64,000 nt of DNA from contig NZ_JAAKGI010000002.1 of assembly GCF_011762485.1 (NCBI RefSeq), positions 301,073-365,072 on the forward strand, given 5' to 3'. This stretch comes from Yeosuana marina. Lineage in GTDB: Bacteria; Bacteroidota; Bacteroidia; Flavobacteriales; Flavobacteriaceae. How positions within the stretch are numbered: the stretch's first letter is position 1; each line of letters starts with the position of its first letter. Shown here piece by piece: positions 44,554-52,368 of this stretch. The notes beneath the pieces were generated by a model. It saw only the letters and a list, made by a program, of their open reading frames with translations, searched no databases and had not been told where the DNA came from. A program made the translations under genes and the position numbers.

Positions 44554-44717
44554 AAAATACTAATCAAAACAAAGAACTGAGTTCAAATTAAATAATTTTA
44601 GAATGCAAAGAGCATTCATAAATTCCAGAGCGATTTGTTTTGCTTTGGTACTGAATAATATTTATCTTTATAAAACCAGTGAGTAAAGCATTTTACTTTA
44701 AGTTCATTTATAGTATT

Positions 44718-44736
44718 GTCAACAAATCGGATAACA
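44718..44736 (+). repeat. 19-bp subterminal direct repeat, copy 2
   Basis: GTCAACAAATCGGATAACA is identical to 15316-15334. It lies 63 bp left of att copy 2 and so marks the right end of island 1. Confidence 0.5.
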
Positions 44737-44798
44737 GTTTGTTTTTGAAATTTATAAATGATTGATATATAATTCTTTATGGGATTAGGTGGTCTACC

Positions 44799-44810
44799 TG
44801 TCATCCCGAC
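44799..44810. other. Putative attachment core, copy 2
   Basis: TGTCATCCCGAC is identical to the copies at 15201 and 63935. It lies 214 bp upstream of the second recombinase gene and marks the island 1/island 2 junction. Confidence 0.55.
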
Positions 44811-44829
44811 GAACCCTATTTTTATAAAA

Positions 44830-44867
44830 TTAAAATACTGTTAATTGTATGATTTTCAGTATTTTAA
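44830..44867. repeat. Hairpin next to att copy 2
   Basis: TTAAAATACTG (44830-44840) pairs with CAGTATTTTAA (44857-44867). The loop contains GTATGATTT as in the hairpin beside att copy 1. Confidence 0.6.
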
Positions 44868-45023
44868 TTTTTTTTGATTTTAAATGAAATCAATTAAAAT
44901 CAACTAAAAGGTGTACGATTCGGTGAGTCTTTTCTAATCAGAATTGTCGTAAATTTAAAGAGCTTTTAAGAGCAATTTGACTTTTGTTTTACAGTTTAAA
45001 TTGTTTAACTTAAAACTCGTGAA

Positions 45024-46295
45024 ATGCAGACAAACAGTACATTTTCAGTTATTTTTTTTACAAGAAAATCATCAAGTTCATTAAGCAAACTATTAATTTA
45101 TGCACGTATTACTGTTGATGGAAAACGTTCAGAAATTAGTTTAAAAAGAAGCGTTTTGGTGAACGATTGGGATATTAATAAGGCAAGATGTAGGGGAAAT
45201 ACATCAAAAATAAGATTTTTGAATGCCTATCTCGATGAGGTACATAGTAAATTATTGGATTGTCAAAAGCAAATATTTTCTGAAGGTAAAATGGTTACTG
45301 CCAATTCCATAAAAGCAAGATACTTGGGCGAAGATGAAAATCACAAAACATTAAGAGATATTGTTGAGTATCATAATTCAAACATGATTGAGGTATTGAA
45401 GTTTGGCACCATGAAGAATTATTATACTACAGAAAAGTATTTGTATAAATTCTTGGATAATGAATTAAAGGCAAGTGATATTTATTTAAAGCAACTGAAT
45501 CACAGGTTCATTTGTGATTTTGAGATTTTTTTAAGGAATAACAAGAATTCCAAGAATGAATTGACTTTAACAAATAATGGCGTCATGAAGCATTTGGAAC
45601 GTTTAAAAAAAATAATAAATCTTGCTTGTAAATTGGAATGGATTAACAAAAACCCATTTCAGTTGTTCCAGTTAAAATTCAAAAAGTTTGATAGACAGTA
45701 TCTCTCAGAAAGAGAACTGGAACTTATCGAAAGCACTTTTTTTAAAAAAGAAGGGCTAGAACGAGTTAAGGATTGTTTTTTATTTTCATGTTACACGGGT
45801 CTTTCATATGTAGATGTGAAAATGCTAAAGAGTAATCATATCACTAGGGGAATTGATAACAATTATTGGATTTTTACTAAACGAGAAAAAACAAATGAAA
45901 CAGTTAAGATTCCTATTTTACCCAAAGCCCTTGAAATTATAAAAAAATACAAAGCCTTTTCCAAACACAATAATGGAGAAAAAGTATTGCCTCTATACTC
46001 TAACCAGAAAATTAATGTTTATTTAAAAGAGATAGCTAAAGATTGTGGTATTCATAAAAACTTAACCTTTCATGTTGCTAGACACACCTTTGCCACAACG
46101 GTTATGTTGTCCAATGGGGTTCCCATAGAAACGGTGTCGAAACTATTGGGACACACCAAACTTTCAACGACCCAAATCTATGCGAGGGTAGTGGAAACTA
46201 AAATAAGCGAGGATATACAAAATCTATTAATTAGATTTAAAACGAAGAAAGAAAAATATCAAGCTGTTAATAAACCAATAATTTTAAAAGCTTAA
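45024..46295 (+). CDS. Tyrosine recombinase (CTnDOT-like integrase), second copy
   Basis: 423 residues, clearly homologous over its length to the recombinase at 15461-16711 (shared TANSIKARYLGEDE, MKNYYTTEKY, NNGVMKHLERLKKIINLA). Catalytic motifs: HVARHTFATT (HxxR), LLGHTKLSTTQIYARV (His, Tyr), and CYTGLSYVDV with Ser at the Arg I position as in IntDOT. It is not an integron integrase: it lacks the IntI-specific insert. Predicted to mobilise island 2. Its own terminator follows. Confidence 0.92.
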   Translation: MQTNSTFSVIFFTRKSSSSLSKLLIYARITVDGKRSEISLKRSVLVNDWDINKARCRGNTSKIRFLNAYLDEVHSKLLDCQKQIFSEGKMVTANSIKARYLGEDENHKTLRDIVEYHNSNMIEVLKFGTMKNYYTTEKYLYKFLDNELKASDIYLKQLNHRFICDFEIFLRNNKNSKNELTLTNNGVMKHLERLKKIINLACKLEWINKNPFQLFQLKFKKFDRQYLSERELELIESTFFKKEGLERVKDCFLFSCYTGLSYVDVKMLKSNHITRGIDNNYWIFTKREKTNETVKIPILPKALEIIKKYKAFSKHNNGEKVLPLYSNQKINVYLKEIAKDCGIHKNLTFHVARHTFATTVMLSNGVPIETVSKLLGHTKLSTTQIYARVVETKISEDIQNLLIRFKTKKEKYQAVNKPIILKA

Positions 46296-46299
46296 AAAG

Positions 46300-46354
46300 A
46301 ATTTCCTTTCAATATGCTCTTCATAAGATAACTGGAGTGTATTGAAAGGAAATT
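46300..46354. terminator. Terminator after the second integrase
   Basis: AATTTCCTTTCAATA (46300-46314) is the exact complement of TATTGAAAGGAAATT (46340-46354), followed by TTATTTTAT. It separates the integrase from the convergent graspetide operon. Confidence 0.75.
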
Positions 46355-46397
46355 TTATTTTATATATAAAAGCAAGTAGCCTAAATTCAAAATTAGC

Positions 46398-47183
46398 TTA
46401 AAATGAATTGTTTTTTAACTCAGTTCTTTGTTGTGTCACGATACTTTTTTTAACTGAGGCGTATAGTGAGTATTTCTTATTTTCTTTTCCAATCACTATA
46501 TAGTTATTGTCCATATTTTTCAATAGAGCATTATAGTGTTTAAAATTCAATTTTTGAATAAATAAATCTATCATGCCCTTTTTTACATCCCTTATGTCAA
46601 TATATGATTTGCCTTCTTGAATATAGTTATTGACAAGACGATATTGTTTTACCGTATTACCATTTAACATAATTCCAGTAATTTCTGATAAAAAAGTCTT
46701 TAATTCATCATCCTCTTGATTTTTGTATAAACAAGTTCCGTCTATTGAATTTACGCCAATAAATAAAAGTCCACTTAAATAATCTTTTGGAAAAACTTTT
46801 AAGAATTCTTGCATTACCTTGGGAATACTGAGTTGGATTAGAGGATAAATTTCATATTTCACTATTTCCTCAACCTTAATTCCGACATGAAAATTCAAGT
46901 TATCTTTTATCAGTTGCTTGATTAAATTTTTTTGTTTAAAATCAATAGCATTAAGTAAACTTAGAATTTCATTATTTGGTGACGAAACACTTGACAGTAT
47001 GTTAATTTTAATGGCTTTATTGTTTTCGATGCCAAACTCAACTTTATATTCGCCTTTTCGTATCCCATGTATAAAAATTTCAATAAAACTATCAATTTCG
47101 TTATTATACCTAGAAATATAACTTAATTCCTCTTTTTCTAATTTGCTTTCAAGTCCTAATTTATTGATAAAATTTACTTTCAT
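46398..47183 (-). CDS. Unknown third protein of the graspetide-type cluster
   Basis: 261 residues from ATG 47183 (MKVNFINKLGLESKLEKEELSYISRYN); a start 6 codons earlier is possible. It overlaps the ATP-grasp gene by 23 bp, so it is coupled to it. Alpha/beta start, helical middle (IKVEEIVKYEIYPLIQLSIPKVMQEFLKVFPKDYLSG), no catalytic or transport motif I recognise. It has no membrane segments, so it is not the exporter. A cytoplasmic partner in maturation is the simplest guess. Confidence 0.6.
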   Translation of the reverse strand: MKVNFINKLGLESKLEKEELSYISRYNNEIDSFIEIFIHGIRKGEYKVEFGIENNKAIKINILSSVSSPNNEILSLLNAIDFKQKNLIKQLIKDNLNFHVGIKVEEIVKYEIYPLIQLSIPKVMQEFLKVFPKDYLSGLLFIGVNSIDGTCLYKNQEDDELKTFLSEITGIMLNGNTVKQYRLVNNYIQEGKSYIDIRDVKKGMIDLFIQKLNFKHYNALLKNMDNNYIVIGKENKKYSLYASVKKSIVTQQRTELKNNSF

Positions 47184-48144
47184 TATATAAAAGTTTTGCA
47201 ATTGCCTTGCTAATAGGTAGGTTGGCTAATTTCTCTGTCCATAACCATTGCCCATTAGGGTTCAAGTCAAGAAAAACAATTTCATTGTTCAAAGTTAGTA
47301 TTAAATCAATTGAAGCATAATACAGATTGAAAGAAGATACTAATTTTACTAATAGTCTTTTTATTTCATTATCAAGTTCAAATCTCGTGTGATTAACATT
47401 ATCAAAATCATATTTCCTAAAGTCATACTTGGTTTCATTGCTAGCTTGAGTATCCATTTTGCAGCAAAAAACTTCATTCCCAACAACAGTAGCTCTTAAT
47501 TCTGCTTTTTTTTCAATATATTCTTGATAGATACCAGTTGTTGTTTCAAATGATTCCTTTTGTGCAAAATAACTATCATCTAAAATTTTAACATATGAAG
47601 CAACATCGACATTATTTACATTAAATAATGCTAGTCTATGTGGTTTATATATTATTCGAGAATTATTTTTTTTCTTGAAGTCAACGATTGATTTATAATT
47701 AGATGAAATAAGGGTATTAGGTATCTTCAACCCAAAGAATCGAGCTCTTTTTAATTGTAAAATTTTGTTTTGTGCTATTTTCACATAAACTGGGTTGCAT
47801 AGAATAAAACCAGGATAAATTGAAAAAAAACCGTTAATTGTTTGTTTTCTTTCAAAGTTTATAAATGAAATATCTTCTCTATTGTAACCATAAGTGTTTT
47901 CGACCTCCAAAATTCTACGACACCAAATTGCCGAAATATTCTTTATCTCAATATTATTGTGTTCAGATATAATCTTCCCTTTTAGTGAATCACTAAATAA
48001 AATATCAAATGATTCACTAAAAGGGAAGATTTCGTTACATATTTCTGTATAATTTACGTCGAGCTTGTTTAATTCGGCAATAACGGCAGAAGAATGAGGG
48101 TCTTCTCTATAAGTGAAAATTAGCACTCTAGGTTTAGAAGTCAT
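47161..48144 (-). CDS. ATP-grasp peptide ligase (graspetide maturase, MvdD-like)
   Basis: 327 residues. N-terminal pre-ATP-grasp part VLIFTYREDPHSSAVIAELNKL; mid-section SAIWCRRIL and the lysine-rich nucleotide-binding strands RIIYKPHRLA; C-terminal metal/substrate motif VFLDLNPNGQWLWTEKLANLPIS, which is the DxNPNGQW(L/G)W motif of ligases that make omega-ester or amide side-chain links in microviridin-type peptides. A 52-residue precursor gene lies directly upstream, overlapping it by 11 bp. No SPASM protein is present, so this is not a GRASP-with-SPASM pair. Confidence 0.88.
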   Translation of the reverse strand: MTSKPRVLIFTYREDPHSSAVIAELNKLDVNYTEICNEIFPFSESFDILFSDSLKGKIISEHNNIEIKNISAIWCRRILEVENTYGYNREDISFINFERKQTINGFFSIYPGFILCNPVYVKIAQNKILQLKRARFFGLKIPNTLISSNYKSIVDFKKKNNSRIIYKPHRLALFNVNNVDVASYVKILDDSYFAQKESFETTTGIYQEYIEKKAELRATVVGNEVFCCKMDTQASNETKYDFRKYDFDNVNHTRFELDNEIKRLLVKLVSSFNLYYASIDLILTLNNEIVFLDLNPNGQWLWTEKLANLPISKAIAKLLYNESKFYQ

Positions 48145-48292
48145 CAGCTACTGGTACCCCTTTAATTGTACATGCACTTGGCCAAGTACCCATTTCATGT
48201 TTTTCAGGCATCTTTACTGGTTCCGATATTTTTTTGCCTAAGGGGATATACTTCTCTTTTATTTCTTGTTTTTTATTTAATCCTTTTTCCAT
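48134..48292 (-). CDS. Graspetide-type precursor peptide
   Basis: A 52-residue ORF, MEKGLNKKQEIKEKYIPLGK..., ending in a core region MGTWPSACTIKGVPVADDF. The core carries Thr/Ser and Lys acceptors and a C-terminal Asp-Asp. The order T-x-K-x-x-P-x-x-D-D recalls the TxKxPSD motif of microviridins with slightly different spacing. The leader lacks the PFFARFL helix of microviridins. Its stop lies inside the start of the ATP-grasp ligase gene (11-bp overlap), a strong sign of precursor and ligase pairing. Too short for routine gene calling. Confidence 0.78.
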   Translation of the reverse strand: MEKGLNKKQEIKEKYIPLGKKISEPVKMPEKHEMGTWPSACTIKGVPVADDF

Positions 48293-48562
48293 AATGATGA
48301 TTTTAATTAATTAAACTTACTTTTTATTTGAATTTTTATGAACTCTTTATGTTTATACACGGAACTTTTACCTCTTGTAAAACCAAATTGGATGGCTATG
48401 CGGAAGTTTTTATGTTTTTATACTTTTTACTTCACATTAAAAATAGAAGAAAATTCTTTATGCAATTTAAGGGTATTTTATTAATTATCAAACAGTTATT
48501 TTTGTTCAATTTATCTAAATACATAAATTGAATTTGGTTTCATTTAATGGTTGCTTATAAAT

Positions 48563-48601
48563 GTTAAAGGGTAAAGTTAAAGGGTAAAGTTAAAGGGTAA
48601 A
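48563..48601 (+). repeat. Three tandem GTTAAAGGGTAAA units
   Basis: Exact 13-bp units at 48563-48575, 48576-48588 and 48589-48601, running directly into GCAAGAGGG of the putative oriT hairpin. Iteron-like; may bind a relaxosome or replication protein, or be a slippage product. Confidence 0.8.
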
Positions 48602-48870
48602 GCAAGAGGGTAACACGCTGCGCGATGTTACTGGTTTATATTTCGCTTAAAATCAGCAATTTACCAATCTCAAATGGTTGCATTTATTTCAGATTTGCGG
48701 CAAAACCTCTTGAAACCCCATTAAAATGGCATTTATTTGCGGCAAACCCATAGAATTTGATATGATTTAGTGAATATTGAACCGTTGTAGTGCCTGTCAA
48801 ATAGATACTATTTGACTTTTACAGTAAATAGTCCCGTAAGCCCTATAAACAGGCAATAATTTACAGTAAA
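48602..48870 (+). other. Putative oriT module, copy 2
   Basis: GCAAGAGGG (48602-48610) runs into a hairpin GTAACA (48610-48615) / TGTTAC (48626-48631). Two repeat pairs follow, each with 42-bp spacing: TTTGCGGCAAA at 48694 and 48736, and TTTACAGTAAA at 48818 and 48860. The second flanks GCC-CTATAAACA-GGC. The architecture equals that at 33369-33539. No mobilisation gene is adjacent here, so it would be mobilised in trans. Confidence 0.5.
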
Positions 48871-49200
48871 AAGTATGTGGCTAATTTGTATTGATTAGTA
48901 TTGTTGGCTATTGGTGTTTCATAAGTTTTAAAAGGATATCAATTCACTTTTTTTTAGTAAAAAAGCTTCGTAGCCCAGTAAAATCAAAGAATTTTTTAAT
49001 AAAAAATGAGATTTTCGGTCAAGATTCCCAAAAACATTGCATAGTATTAGCTCGATAGATGTTGGGGCTTTAAATCCGTAAGAAAATTAAAAAGCCAAAA
49101 TATATTGGATATATTCCAAATCTAATGCTTTCATCCCTGTTGCAACAAAGAATTATGGATTCACCAATTTATAAAAATCAATTAGACTCTTAAATATTAA

Positions 49201-49216
49201 ATAAGAGAGCCCACGC
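49201..49216 (+). repeat. Second copy of the guide-RNA-candidate repeat
   Basis: ATAAGAGAGCCCACGC is identical to 51383-51398 and in the same orientation, 82 bp beyond the dCas12f stop. It lacks the GGCGTGG pairing arm present at the other copy. The following bases differ between the copies (here GTTGTATATGCTGTTCGCAT), as expected for repeat plus unique spacer. Confidence 0.5.
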
Positions 49217-49298
49217 GTTGTATATGCTGTTCGCATTTAGTGAGCGTCATCACCAACCTCACCTTATGGGTGTACAAGCACCCTCATGACCAAATCGG

Positions 49299-50396
49299 TC
49301 AATCTATAATTATTTCAATGCCCGCTTTCTCGGCCTTGTACTTTATTTTGGTCATTAGCTCATGATAGCTCCAGTTCCTGAGTACAAATCCATCTTCCAT
49401 GGCTATCCCGATCTTGTCCTCCTGATTTAACAGAACGAGCGTTCCAGCCTGATGTTTAATGCAGAAATCGATCAGCCTTCTGCTGTATACATGTATACGA
49501 TGATATACATAATTGCTTTCCGTTTTGCTGAACCTGTCCACTGCTTTGAGCTTGCGTTTGAGCCCTTTTCCTGATCTGGAATGGGTAGCCCCAACCTGTG
49601 CCCTTTTACGTGCTGCCTGTATTGCTAACCTTCTATATAGAAACTCTTCCTTTGTGCCAATGGAAAGCCTGTTTTTTCCAATTTTAACGACCAGGGGATA
49701 TTCCAAGGACAACGAAGCCTCTGCAATCACTTCTGGCTTGAGGATATGTCTTTCCTTTTCGATTTCAAATATCGGTAGCCAAAAGATCTTGCCATCCTTT
49801 AATTGAATACGGGAAGTACACAGCTTGGTCTTTCCTTTTATCACACGCTCCAATAACATTCTTTTGTCGGTATGGTCGTTTCCCAAATATGTCCGAAAAG
49901 GAATTCGGAACAAACGAAAGCAAAAAGCCTTTTTTTCTTCACAATAAGATAAACGACTCATCCCTTCTGGACTAAATGGAAAGGCCATATCCCTCCTGAA
50001 ATTCTTTAGGGAACATTCACCTTTCCAGTATTTCGGGCTGTTAGCCCTAAAAGTAGAGATCAAGGTATTGTTCAAACAGGACAGTATGTTCGTGGGGATC
50101 TCTCCCTTAAAGCGATCCGATACCATGCGATAGGTGGTATTGATACGGGAACGTTGCAGGATGCCGTCCACATCTTTTTTTTCATCAGCAAGTTTATACT
50201 TTATCCCCTCTGACAGATAAAAGAATTCCCTGATCATTTCCTGTACATAGAGATGGGAAACGATAAGATTGGCAGCCCTAAAACAACGGTTCTGCCACTG
50301 GTAAAGCTTGTCCACGGCTTCCTTGCGCTCTTCTTGGGTAGGGAGGTCGACCAATATCTGGATCTTTCGGGTGAGCTTGAGCGTTGTCTTTCCCAT
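49299..50396 (-). CDS. Nuclease-dead Cas12f/TnpB-like protein (dCas12f)
   Basis: 365 residues from ATG 50396 (MGKTTLKLTRKIQILVD), chosen because it begins 1 bp after the sigma-factor stop. The N-terminal Cas12f/TnpB-type lobe has WQNRCFRAANLIVSHLYVQE. The C-terminal part keeps the RuvC frame, with ASLSLEYPLVVKIG where active proteins have DLGxxxP (Asp replaced by Ser), YHRIHVYSRRLIDFCIKH, TLVLLNQED where the second catalytic Glu is expected (replaced), and NWSYHELMTKIKYKAEKAGIEIIID. It then stops, so the zinc finger and RuvC-III Asp are absent. It should bind guide RNA and DNA without cutting. Coupling to an ECF sigma factor matches reported dCas12f-sigmaE systems that recruit RNA polymerase to RNA-defined sites. 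Confidence 0.85.
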   Translation of the reverse strand: MGKTTLKLTRKIQILVDLPTQEERKEAVDKLYQWQNRCFRAANLIVSHLYVQEMIREFFYLSEGIKYKLADEKKDVDGILQRSRINTTYRMVSDRFKGEIPTNILSCLNNTLISTFRANSPKYWKGECSLKNFRRDMAFPFSPEGMSRLSYCEEKKAFCFRLFRIPFRTYLGNDHTDKRMLLERVIKGKTKLCTSRIQLKDGKIFWLPIFEIEKERHILKPEVIAEASLSLEYPLVVKIGKNRLSIGTKEEFLYRRLAIQAARKRAQVGATHSRSGKGLKRKLKAVDRFSKTESNYVYHRIHVYSRRLIDFCIKHQAGTLVLLNQEDKIGIAMEDGFVLRNWSYHELMTKIKYKAEKAGIEIIID

Positions 50397-50397
50397 A

Positions 50398-51183
50398 TCA
50401 AGCGGATTCCAGTTGCTGTCCGTGTTTCTGCTGCATGAGCCTATAAGCGGCCATAAATTCATGGTGCACTTCCCTTTGGGACAGGTTGAGCTCCTTGGCG
50501 ATCATGGCAAAAGAAAGCTTTTGTTCACATCGTAGTTTCAGCACTTTTACCTGTTCGTTGGTCATGGCACCCTGAACCTTGATTTTGGCAGTGGGCTTTT
50601 GTCCAGATTCAAGCATGTTCCCTTGGTCAATGATCGTTCTGATATCCTCAATGGCCTGTTTTATTTTGTTGCTTGTCTCGGTAATGCCCTTTCCCAAAGC
50701 CTTGGCAATGGCCTTGTACTGAAAGCCATAGGCCAAACAAAGCTCTATTAAGTGTCTTCTTTCTGTATCCAATAGGGGCAGTACGCTTTTGATTCGGTCA
50801 AAGGCTTTTTGTTCCGCTTCCTGATCTCGCAGCGTTTCCCCATCTTTTAAGGGATCATGGCCTACCATATAGTCTTGGTAATTGTCATAATCCTCTAACG
50901 AATTGACTTTCCTAAAGAACCTGTTTCTAGGTTGGGTATAATAGGAAATACATTCCCTTTTCATCACCAACCTTAAGAAAAAGAAGATATGCTTGGGGGT
51001 CTCTATCCTGTCCCTATGGATCCATAGTTTTAAAAAGGTATCCTGGACCAAGGACTCAATGACGAAATGGTCATTAAGCATTTGCTTGCCCACCCAAAAT
51101 ATACGTTTGCTGTACCTGTCATGGATATGCACCAAAGCGGCGGGATCGCCTTTTTTTAATAGTTCGAAATCATGCTCTGCCAT
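50398..51183 (-). CDS. ECF sigma factor (dCas12f-associated sigmaE) with extra C-terminal HTH
   Basis: 261 residues. Region 2 ([42 protein letters not shown], ~15-60) and region 4 ([47 protein letters not shown], ~130-178) are clear. Unusually, ~80 further residues follow with a second HTH-like segment ([43 protein letters not shown]), possibly the surface that contacts dCas12f. The stop TGA is followed 1 bp later by the dCas12f ATG, so the two are made together. No anti-sigma/FecR gene and no SusCD pair are adjacent, unlike ordinary Bacteroidetes ECF loci. Confidence 0.88.
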   Translation of the reverse strand: MAEHDFELLKKGDPAALVHIHDRYSKRIFWVGKQMLNDHFVIESLVQDTFLKLWIHRDRIETPKHIFFFLRLVMKRECISYYTQPRNRFFRKVNSLEDYDNYQDYMVGHDPLKDGETLRDQEAEQKAFDRIKSVLPLLDTERRHLIELCLAYGFQYKAIAKALGKGITETSNKIKQAIEDIRTIIDQGNMLESGQKPTAKIKVQGAMTNEQVKVLKLRCEQKLSFAMIAKELNLSQREVHHEFMAAYRLMQQKHGQQLESA

Positions 51184-51332
51184 AAAACACTATATTTAAA
51201 TAGGGGATAGGGATGCCTACCACCAGAATTAAATTTGATAGCTATAGAATAACTGATGCGAATTCTTATATCATGTAAAGAGAAGATGGCTTTGAGAAAA
51301 GTTGAAAGAATGCACTTTTTCTACAAATAAAA

Positions 51333-51420
51333 AGGCGTGGAACTCAACTTACCTGATAGGGGTACTGGTATACCTTGCAGAGATAAGAGAGCCCACGCCC
51401 CGGGTCGTGAGCTTCTTTGC
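51333..51420 (+). ncRNA. Candidate guide RNA for the dCas12f-sigmaE complex
   Basis: In the 399-bp region upstream of the sigma gene, GGCGTGG (51333-51339) pairs with CCACGCC (51393-51399), enclosing a small hairpin AGGGGTA-CTGG-TATACCT (51358-51375). The 3' arm lies in the 16-bp repeat ATAAGAGAGCCCACGC that recurs at 49201. Cas12f guides have a structured 5' scaffold with the guide at the 3' end, so bases from ~51400 (CGGGTCGTGAGCTTCTTTG) would be the guide. An overlapping alternative stem TTGCAG/CTGCAA (51374-51438) also exists. Transcription direction and guide start are inferred. Confidence 0.5.
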
Positions 51421-51547
51421 TTATCATCTCTTCTGCAAAAAATTACCAGTTTTCTATCAGAGATTCAAAGCGATAGCTTCAAATATTTTCAATACGAAGA
51501 ATCGCAAATATATGTAATTGAAACAAATATAATAATAAAATCCATTT

Positions 51548-51565
51548 ATTGTCAAGTTTGACAAT
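51548..51565. promoter_or_regulatory. Palindromic operator candidate before the XRE gene
   Basis: ATTGTCAA-GT-TTGACAAT is an 18-bp palindrome 17 bp upstream of the XRE gene ATG and downstream of the guide-RNA candidate. Followed by T8, it could also act as a terminator for a rightward guide RNA. Confidence 0.55.
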
Positions 51566-51582
51566 TTTTTTTCAATAAAAGC

Positions 51583-51852
51583 ATGGATATTGTTGATATG
51601 AAAGCATGGAGGGAGGCATATAGTAAAAGACTTGGTGAGAATCTGTTGAAATTGATAAAGGAACATAAAACAGATGTCCAAACCGTAGCATCTATAGGTA
51701 ACATTGAAAGTAAGCAAGTGTATAGAATCATCAATGCAGAAAATGAGCCCAAAGTGGCTACATTAATACCTATTGCTAAAGGACTGGGAGTTCACGTTAA
51801 AGTTCTTTATGATTTTGAATTTGATATTGAAGATTATAAAAGGGATTCTTGA
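51583..51852 (+). CDS. XRE-type HTH regulator beside the dCas12f locus
   Basis: 89 residues: WREAYSKRLGENLLKLIKEHKTDVQTVASIGNIESKQVYRIINAENEPKVATLIPIAKGLGVHVKVLYDFEF, a single Cro/CI-like HTH. An ATG 15 bp downstream (51598) could be the start. A palindrome directly upstream suggests autoregulation. It is divergent from the sigma-dCas12f operon with the RNA candidate in between, so it may set expression of guide or operon (inference). The gene type is also common in unrelated elements. Confidence 0.8.
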   Translation: MDIVDMKAWREAYSKRLGENLLKLIKEHKTDVQTVASIGNIESKQVYRIINAENEPKVATLIPIAKGLGVHVKVLYDFEFDIEDYKRDS

Positions 51853-51908
51853 GTTTAGAGTTTATTGACCTTAAAATTTTAGAGTGACCTTTTTACTGTT
51901 ATAACTGC

Positions 51909-52151
51909 TTACTTAATGAGCTCTCTTAATTTTACGCATAGGTTTCCGTGCAATATGTTATAAGTGGATTCATTAATGGAAACATGGTCTTCCCATTCTT
52001 CCAAATCCACCAAAACATCCTCCCATGCAGAAAACTTAAAGACCATGAAATCATAATTATTGGATTCCATAAGTGCTTCCTTGGATATTTTGAACAGTTC
52101 CATAGCTGCACTGTTGGCTGCCAAGATATATGTTGATTGAATATTGCTCAT
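51909..52151 (-). CDS. Small hypothetical protein
   Basis: 80 residues, acidic (YILAANSAAMELFKISKEALMESNNYDFMVFKFSAWEDVLVDLEEWEDHVSINESTYNILHGNLCVKLRELI). It starts at ATG 52151 and is convergent with the XRE gene. The ordered composition suggests a real gene. No family recognised. Confidence 0.5.
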   Translation of the reverse strand: MSNIQSTYILAANSAAMELFKISKEALMESNNYDFMVFKFSAWEDVLVDLEEWEDHVSINESTYNILHGNLCVKLRELIK

Positions 52152-52368
52152 TATGGGTTTTGAGTATTCTGAGCAAATTTAGGGGTTTTTAATAATGTTA
52201 TAAGTTAGCAATAAAAATTACGTACATTAATCCCTTAGAGATAAGTAGCACTATCGATTGGACAGAGGGAAGAAGGGTGTTTTGCGTATGAGGGCAATCC
52301 GTTTTTAAAGTTATGGATTTAGAGGCTGACTTGAGTGGGGAGAATCCATCACTTTAAAAATGAAACAA

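Larger units (their letters stand above)
48293..49298. other. 1-kb repeat-rich intergenic region
   Basis: No supported gene. From left to right it holds three tandem 13-bp units, the second putative oriT module with two 42-bp-spaced repeat pairs, and close to the dCas12f gene a 16-bp copy of the guide-RNA-candidate repeat. A 67-codon frame at 48328-48531 is judged spurious. Confidence 0.5.

Noticed and set aside
44616..44804. 62-residue minus-strand ORF ending in the att-like region
   Set aside because: Starts within the att core and shares sequence with the subterminal repeat; likely chance frame at the island end.
45024..46295. Integron integrase for the adjacent cassette array
   Set aside because: Sequence is of the Bacteroidetes IntDOT type, nearly the same as the recombinase at 15461, and it lies beyond the island junction.
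48328..48531. 67-residue ORF MNFYELFMF...
   Set aside because: Low-complexity Phe/Leu/Lys composition, in repeat-rich intergenic DNA, no support from context.
49299..50396. Active IS605-type TnpB or Cas12f nuclease
   Set aside because: Both visible RuvC catalytic positions are replaced and the zinc finger and third RuvC motif are absent; no tnpA lies nearby.
49201..51398. CRISPR array
   Set aside because: Only two copies of the 16-bp repeat 2.2 kb apart and no Cas1/Cas2; better read as guide-RNA repeat copies or element ends.
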